From Breviolum minutum Mf 1.05b.01 (Eukaryota > Sar > Dinophyceae > Suessiales > Symbiodiniaceae), in contig DF241019.1 in assembly GCA_000507305.1 (NCBI GenBank), forward strand, positions 1 through 64,000: a DNA stretch of 64,000 bases, in the 5' to 3' direction. Below are positions 57,513 through 64,000 of this stretch, one piece after another. Numbering within the stretch: the first letter of the stretch is position 1; every line of letters begins with the position of its first letter. The notes beneath the pieces are model-generated. The model ran no database searches, was not told the DNA's origin, and was given only the letters and a program-made list of their open reading frames with translations. The translations under genes and the position numbers were made by a program.

Positions 57513-57679
57513 CTTCCTAAGTGGGCCCCGAGCCGATCGTTATAAAGCCAGGGGTTTTTTGGGGCCCCCCAAAAAATGGCCGAAAACAAATGGGCTTCAT
57601 TGGGGTGAAAAATTCACCCGGAAATAAGTGGAGTTATCTCACCTTACTCATAACGATCGGCTTGGGGCCCACCCTGTAA
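57513..57679. mobile_element. Family K element
   Basis: GTGGGCCCCGAGCCGATCGT left and ACGATCGGCTTGGGGCCCAC right, an almost perfect mirror, with AAATGGCCGAAAACAAATGG inside. Between 57050 and 57510 no gene is seen. Confidence 0.92.
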
Positions 57680-57707
57680 GATCCAAAATATCACCACAGA
57701 ACCTCAC

Positions 57708-57731
57708 CTCTTCAGCATATACTTTGATGGC
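57708..57731 (-). CDS. Candidate 24-base microexon (weak)
   Basis: AIKVYAEE between CTCGAG and a canonical GTGAGG donor, next to a family K element. Confidence 0.25.
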
Positions 57732-57790
57732 CTCGAGTGTCACGTGTTTTTTTGGTTGGGGTTGTGAAGTTGTCACAAATTCTGTATTTG

Positions 57791-57877
57791 TTCCATGGGA
57801 TGGGAATATTTACCTCCATGAATGGCCTAAAATCTATGGTAAATGTAGGTAAATATTCCATACATGGAGCATTTGGG
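57791..57877. mobile_element. Family A element, short-armed
   Basis: TTCCATGGGATGGGAATATT left and AATATTCCATACATGGA right. Other partial copies are near 28605-28692, 30804-30872, 33463-33560, 33780-33853 and 60690. Confidence 0.78.
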
Positions 57878-58999
57878 AATAGTCACCAAGAATGCAATAT
57901 GTGTCATCGAAATCTAATCTTGGATCTATCCAGTGTGTATGTAATGTATATCCTGCTATTCATATCCTCATCATATAATTCTCAAGGTGGGATATTGCTG
58001 TAATTTCAGGAGGCGATGATTTTTTGCTGGATAGTAAGGTTGGACAAACCATACTTCAGAAGTTGATATGCTAAGTATTTCTTTGTATGCCATGCCATGG
58101 GGCCCTGGGTCATCTGTGTCAACTAATTCACATTGGAATTTGGTCCCAAAGTGGGGAGAAAGAACTGGGCTGAATGCGTCTTTTTTTTACCTACCACCGT
58201 GCCTGAATCAGAAACAGTACTCAAACTCAACTAGTTCCAGTAGTAGTTTTTGATTGGGATGTTGTGAAAAAAAGTTAGCTATCATCTAGTGACAAGCCAG
58301 AAACATTGCTCTCCCCCGAGCCCCACCTCAAACCTGAAACACCACCATAGGAAACAGCAACAGGCAAATACTACGTGACCACATTGACCCCCCCAAAAAA
58401 AACACCACAATTTTTCCAACAATAAACATTCCCCTGAAACACAAATAATTAATAAGAAAAAATAAAAGAAACTCATCGTTCAAAGCTACAAAAGTGTTGG
58501 ACTCCCATTTTCATTGTTCTCTTGGGGGTGTGGTATACTCCTTCCAAATCTATAACACCCCTGAAACTAAACATGGCACCCCAAAAATCACCCAGCTGAA
58601 AAGAAAAATCATGGAAAATCATCTGAACCAAACCTCCATGACTTTGGGGTTCCAAATGTGAATCTAGTTGGTGGTTGCAACCCATCTGAAAAAAAATATT
58701 ATAGTAGTCAAAATGGATCATTTCCCCAAGTAATTTTCCATGAACTACCGGGACCATCCTCCCATCCACCTGCTCTGCTCCGCCCGACTTGCTGTTGCCG
58801 GCGGCTCCCGCGGTCTGACAAGTCGTGAGAATCCCAGCGTGCCCGGTTGGGATGGTTGAAACGCTGCTGAATTTGGAACGATGAACTATACCTCCTGAGG
58901 TTCGGTTACATTAACCCCAACAAACATATACGCAAAAACACCAAAACTTCAGGGGAGGTTTGACTGGATTGTCTATAGTGAATAGTTAAGTTGAAACCC

Positions 59000-59119
59000 G
59001 GCCCTGGAAGATGAACGAATCGAACCTGAAAAATGATGAGCCTTGCTTCAGATTGATGACATCCTCTTCCAGGGGAAAAATCTCAGATTCCCCAGCCGTT
59101 ATAATCTTCCGGGGTGTAC
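59000..59119. mobile_element. Family F element, diverged
   Basis: GGCCCTGGAAGATGAACG left and CGTTATAATCTTCCGGGGTG right; a related copy is at 31605-31728. Confidence 0.82.
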
Positions 59120-59179
59120 CCGGTATCCCCCTTCCACTGATTTTCCTCCCAAGATGTTGGAGTGCCAGGGATGAATCCC

Positions 59180-59330
59180 TGTGGGCGGGCCCCAAGCCGA
59201 TCGCTATAAGTAGGGGCCCACAACTCCACTTGTAGGGGTGAAATAAGCCCAGTGAAACCCATTTATGTTCGGCCATTTGTAGGGCTTATAACTTCATTAT
59301 TTATAACGATCGTAGGGGCCCACCTTGTAT
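59180..59330. mobile_element. Family K element
   Basis: TGTGGGCGGGCCCCAAGCCG ATCG left and CGATCGTAGGGGCCCACCTT right. Other copies: 12240-12395, 16418-16535, 18540-18690 and 31029-31095. Confidence 0.88.
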
Positions 59331-59792
59331 CAACTATAGTTCAAATGCGGGGGTTTGGTCCATCAACGCAATGCATACCAAGAGTCGAAACACGTACTGG
59401 AAGGTCAAAATTGCAGGACCGGACAGCTCTCAAAAGAGAGGCTCCATATTAGATTCATCCATCCATCTAACATCCATCAGTCCATCCATCCATACCTGGA
59501 TATGTTCAATGAGAATTCCCAAATCATGGAATATCTCATACTCCCCATACTGATAATGCAAGGTATGATTTCATCCAACATCCGTTTGTTTCTTTTGCAG
59601 CTCAAATACGCCGTGTGCAAAACCATGTTGTTACATTTACATACATTTACATTGCACTGTAGATCACTGGACTATGCGTTCGGAAGGATGATTGTACTGT
59701 GTGTGTTTTCACTTGGAATCGTGCATGGATAAGAGTTTTGCTGCACATTTTGACTTCTTATGATCATTCTACTCCAAGTAGTAAAGTTGAAA

Positions 59793-59890
59793 CCTTCCCG
59801 AACTCCAACATGACAATGTAAACCCAACCAGTTGAAGATGTATCTCCCTATTGAACATGGGGATTTTCTAATGTTTGTTTTTGGGGGTGT
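59793..59890. mobile_element. Family I element
   Basis: CTTCCCGAACTCCAACATGA left, TTTGTTTTTGGGGGTGTAA right, with the same GATGTATCTCCCTATTGAAC core. A left-half copy is at about 8515-8585. Confidence 0.85.
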
Positions 59891-60732
59891 AACCGGTAAC
59901 CTTCCTGTCAACGACAACTTTCAACAGCCCGTTGCCTCCGTTGTGCCAGTCATGGGTGCCATAGCCATCTTGGCCAAATTCTGCATGGTCATGGCCATCA
60001 TGTTCAACCTTTTAGCAGAAAGGTCACACCGATTCACACCAAAAGAACACCCCTTTTTTTGGGACGCCCCAAAATCTACACCACATACTGTGCACGAGTA
60101 TGTGTGTCCTGTGTGAATATTCATCTAAAACCCCAGGATACCCATAAAGTCTCACTCTTTCGAATTGTCGAAGCATGTATAGAGTCCTTTTCAAAGACTA
60201 TATACATATATAATTTGGGCATGTTTAAGGAACATTTGAGAAAACCACTTTGTTGATTCTGACAGAGGAGTCACCTATTGGAGAGGCCAGAACCCCCGCA
60301 ACCACACATGAACCCATCAAAGCATGAACGAAACCCACACGGGCGCAAATATCAGTGTGCCTCTAGAAAGAACCACATGTGCAAGCAGCGTGATCGCAGT
60401 CCAACAACACAAACAACAAACATCTATTCATCAAAACAATACATGTCGAGATTTCGTTTCTAACAATAATATCCAAACCCAAAAATATAATCCTACAAAA
60501 TTGTGAATGGAACATGTCTTGCAAACATTCCAAGAAAAACCTATTTCCTGGTAGGACCACTTATTCATTGAAACGCACCACTTGACATAGCATACATCAA
60601 CAACAAAGGCTTCAGAATGTTTCATTAGCAGGAAAGACATATCATTGTTGCTACAGGTCGAAACAAACAACTGAAACAGGAGCAATATAGGATCCATGTA
60701 GACATAAATGATAAATTTACCTACCTCTACCA

Positions 60733-60836
60733 TCTAGTTGGTGGTTTCAATCCACTTGAAACATATGATAGTCAAACTGGATTATTTCCCCAGGCATCGG
60801 GGCGAAAATAAAAAAATCTTTGAGTTGCCACCACCT
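60733..60836. mobile_element. Family B element
   Basis: CTAGTTGGTGGTTTCAATCC and GAGTTGCCACCACCT ends. Weaker family B copies also lie near 15170-15260, 19300-19400, 29785-29880, 32798 and 58662. Confidence 0.85.
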
Positions 60837-60888
60837 GAAAATAGAAATCAACCATTCATGTACATGAATTGAAAAGGTACATTGGCTA

Positions 60889-60970
60889 ACCGTCCCAATG
60901 TATTGGTTCATATGGGCCCTTTACTATAAGCTACCTTTTTTGGGTCGGTTAGCCATGTATTTTGACTTTT
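60889..60970. repeat. Family Q element
   Basis: GGCTAACCGTCCCAATGTAT and GGGTCGGTTAGCCATGTATT arms around TTCATATGGGCCCTTTTAC-like sequence. Relatives at 54363-54462 and 34745-34840 have the same design but different arms. Confidence 0.8.
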
Positions 60971-61172
60971 GAGGTGACGTAAATATATGCAATCGTCCTC
61001 TGGGGATCCGGATCCTCCAACCGACCAATCCCAACTTCACGACGAAGCTACTGACCCATGACCGGTTGGAAGGTGGCGACTGGTACTTGCCACCTGAGTT
61101 GTTCAAAAATATATCCAACAAGGGTGGTCATGATGAATTACCAACCCAAACAAGGCACTACATGCACTACAC

Positions 61173-61284
61173 TACCGGTAAACTCACATAACAATATGGA
61201 AATTTCCACCCATTTGTAGATGTATTCCATATATTGGAAAAAGGTGGATATTCCAGCCAGCTATGTTAGTTTTACCGGAGGGTA
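61173..61284. mobile_element. Family H element
   Basis: TACCGGTAAACTCACATAAC left, GTTAGTTTTACCGGAGGGTA right. Diverged copies at 15570-15660 and 28800-28875. Confidence 0.9.
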
Positions 61285-61953
61285 TTATTTTTGGGGAATT
61301 CCCGAAACAAAACCATCCACCATACTTTCTGACGCATCAAGGTTGATTCCCCCCAAACTGGGGGAGCTTTCGTAGTTGAGATCTTGAACCCCACTCGTTG
61401 AGAGATTGTCTCCAGGATGACCTGTGTTTCAATTTGTACTGATACTTTTTTGTCCAGCCAACATATGGAACACTTAGGGAATCATCAAAGATATCAAAGC
61501 AAGAGGCATAGAAAATAGCACAGCAACTTAGGTCCATCTGTATTCTCTGTAGGTTAAGCACGAATGAATTCGCAAGCTTGAATTCCACATCTTCTCATTT
61601 GTCCTAAAAAACAGTATTGGTTGATATGAATATTATGTATATATTTATATGTATATACATAATGTTTTTATTTGTTTAAAACCATTTACATACTTTACAT
61701 ACATACCATACGTAACTATATATCTAAACATCATATTTGATTTCATATGGTTTTCGGGGTGATTTTATAACCATCTTTCCCGGAGGTCGAGGGTTGAGTT
61801 ATCCCCATGCCCCATTGTCCCTTTGTAGAATTCCTAATTTCCATACACGGAAACCCATTTTCCAAGGAGTCCCTGAAGATCTCAGACTGTCACCTTTTCT
61901 GATGGGAATCAAAGTTTAAAAAAAACTGCCTCAATGGGTGTCTTAAAATCTGT

Positions 61954-62560
61954 TTAAAACATGTCCATCTTTGTGGCAAAAAAACAAATCATGTCAGAAT
62001 GAAATTTAACGACACCCAATCTGGAGACCATTGCGGAGTGAGCAGACCCATTTCTCGACGGTCCAATCAAGACATCCACGGACAGCGACAGTAGTACTTT
62101 CCCGCAGAAGACGCCCACCTGGGACATGCACAATGAAGCACGCCTTACAACATTGTCAAACTCCACCGGGAGTTTGATGAGGAGCAGGAACAAAGATGGA
62201 GCCTGCAACCAATCATTCCCGTCAGCGGACCAGGGAAACGAACTCTCTTTGGCCTTCTGGTAGCCCTGGTCCCAGAGTTTGCCTGACCTTGTCCTGCAGT
62301 ACATGCTTGTCTTGCGGCTGAGTGGGATGTCCAAACATGGTCTCCAGACCAATCAGGTAACACCACCCATGAGGACACAACCAAGCCCCATGCCTGGTCA
62401 TGACAGTGCCTGTGACTGTGCTCCAAGTGCCTGTGCTCATACGCCACAAGTACGCCTGTGACTTCTTCACAAACTCTAACACGTAAGGCCGTAAGGCCTG
62501 ACCGATGGAGGCACGAGCTGCCACCCACTCTGAAAAGTGCTCTTGGAAGAGTACCCTTGC
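61954..62560 (-). pseudogene. Frame-broken coding relic, unknown
   Basis: About 600 bases of minus-strand coding-like sequence without inserted elements. The first part reads VLFQEHFSEWVAARASIGQA and LRPYVLEFVKKSQAYLWRMS; the frame then shifts near 62300 to WDQGYQKAKESSFPWSADGN and VSRLGVVKFHSDMICFFATK, ending in a stop at 61954. A decayed mobile-element protein or processed gene copy is likely; I recognise no catalytic motif. Confidence 0.45.
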
Positions 62561-63331
62561 TGTTGGTTTTTGCTCACTGCTCCTAAGATGACCCAGTTAA
62601 GTGAATGTTAAGTGACAACTCCTGCTTAAGAAGACCTTTTAATGGTGCTCTGTGTTATCTCTTTAAAACAACGTCTTGTTGATTCTTGTTGCGATTTCTA
62701 GTGGATGTACGGGTACATCATATCTGGGTGGATTTGATGAACATTTTGGCAAATTTTGCCGTCGGATTTCCTTCAAGCTTCGGACTCCACTCCATGGCCT
62801 GGGTAGACTTCTGCTGAGGAAAGTCCTCCTTTTACCCTCAACTTCCTTATGCAAATGTATAGGTCTTTTTGTGCGAAATTTGAACTAATTCATTAACCCT
62901 GAAACGGAAGAAACGTTTTTTGTAGCAGCTTTACAGTTTCTAGTTTTTTTGGGGGGTAAGGAAACGGAAGAAGAAGGAGCACTCAATAATTTTGCATTTG
63001 GCAGATTCCTCGGCCCTCAAAGAGAAAAAGGGTCACCCATGACATTCAGCTGGTCATACTATGAAGTGAGAATGGCCTACACTTACTGCGCCGAAAACGA
63101 ACAAATGTCCCCTGAAAACATAGTGCTTGGAAGACGGTCCTTTCCCTTTTAAATGGGACATGCTAAGTTTTTTGGGGGCGTACCATGGGCGTACCTACAT
63201 TTACCAACTTGAACATGACTTGAACACTGTTTTTTTCTTCCCATATGTACATCTAAGTCTAGGAATTGCAGTTCATAGAGAACAACATTGCCCTTGTGCC
63301 TTACAATTCAAGAGGAAGCCACCGGTCCTTT

Positions 63332-63620
63332 ACCGATTGCATCACTGTTGCCAAGACACTGTTGCCACTGCTGCTGCTGTTGCTGCCAGATCCTTGTCAA
63401 GGGGTGAGGAATGAATGAGAATGTGAGCACAAGACTATAGATGTATGTTTTTACTCGTTCTATACAAATTCTATATAACACATTGACCCCGTTATGAAGG
63501 GATTTTGATAGACTAGCTCCCTTCCAAGCACCAGTCAGAATGCCAGAAGACCACCAAGCACATTAAAAAAACAAACCAAGTTGCTGTTGCTGCTGCTGTT
63601 GCTGCCACTGTTCTGCAGGC
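63332..63620. repeat. Scattered CTG/TTG short tracts
   Basis: Two clusters of TGCTGCTG-type repeats (near 63350-63385 and 63580-63620). A poly-Ala/Leu or poly-Gln exon cannot be excluded; otherwise nothing is recognised from 63420 to the end. Confidence 0.5.
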
Positions 63621-64000
63621 ACTGCTGACTGACCTGTCAACTTCAATCAAGGCATGATGGCATCATGACTTCCTCAAGATATCCTCCTCATGGCATGGGT
63701 TTTGACATCCCTAAACTTGGATGTACAATCGATTTTTCCACAAGATATCCGTAAATCCTATTGAATCTATTGGAAATTCACATATCAATCAGTGAATCAG
63801 AAATCTTCTTCAGAGCTGATTGAATTTAACCCCCCCTAAGAATCCTTGGGATGTCATGGGGTGTCAAAAACACCTTTTTTGAGACCCCAGGGGTGTCACT
63901 AGGAGGGTCTGGTGTTTCCATAGGAGGGGTCAAGATCCTTAGGGCCCATGTTCTTTCAGAACCGGTGAGACCTGTTGATTTGTTGCATCAAGTCGTTGAG
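63420..64000. other. No gene seen
   Basis: Contains short CTG tracts and a decayed inverted element at about 63830-63945 (CCTAAGAATCCTTGGG ... AGGATCCTTAGGG). Nothing else is supported. Confidence 0.5.

Noticed and set aside
59880..60010. Plus-strand membrane-like segment (VVPVMGAIAILAKFCMVMAI)
   Set aside because: The minus strand is equally open (methionine-rich); no splice borders decide, and the segment touches a family I element.
1..64000. tRNA, rRNA, CRISPR array, bacterial operon or organelle DNA
   Set aside because: No cloverleaf, rRNA core, spaced direct repeats or dense intact genes were seen.

Overview
The window looks like nuclear DNA of an intron-rich protist, most likely a dinoflagellate or a close relative. 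No bacterial operons, rRNA, tRNA, CRISPR arrays or long intact genes are visible. The only gene I can assemble with confidence is the small-subunit ribosomal protein eS4 (RPS4). It lies on the minus strand from about 15837 down to 3987. Twelve short exons, 14 to 111 bases each, join into one 250-codon frame. Six of its eleven introns start with GT, four with GC and one with GA. That mixture of splice donors is a known dinoflagellate habit and is the main reason for the lineage call; the species cannot be fixed from the sequence.

Layout. Bases 1-1570 hold minus-strand exons, two of which resemble the ATP-binding core of an Hsp70-type protein, beside GAT/GAA microsatellites. RPS4 occupies about 4-15.8 kb. 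From 18 to 58 kb there is a long run of short open segments with splice-like borders, nearly all on the minus strand. They include arginine/serine-rich exons (41.6-43.8 kb), a serine/acidic exon (40 kb) and a proline/glutamate-rich exon (30.7 kb). These probably belong to one or a few large genes, at least one of SR-protein (pre-mRNA splicing) character. Several neighbouring exons join in phase, but I cannot name the proteins. Two stretches (46.4-46.9 kb and 62.0-62.6 kb) hold coding-like sequence broken between frames. Calls on the same strand throughout fit the one-directional gene arrays of dinoflagellates.

Most of the remaining sequence is made of short (about 90-200 base) non-autonomous elements with terminal inverted repeats, at least a dozen families with many copies, mostly inside introns. 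Several families share one design: a TAC-C-CC...AACTAACA end, an inner 'CATCTTC..' block and the mirror-image end. Elements are nested in one another in three places. In one place (49584-49692) an element is exactly an intron: its two ends supply GT and AG, and the flanking exons join in frame. At 56033 the end of another family supplies a GTGAGC donor. The window is therefore best read as a snapshot of intron gain by several families of introner-like transposons; this is the most interesting system seen here.

Limits: exon borders were chosen by eye from frame, splice dinucleotides and, for RPS4 only, remembered family similarity. No search, transcript or computation was available. Unrecognised exons are given as candidates.
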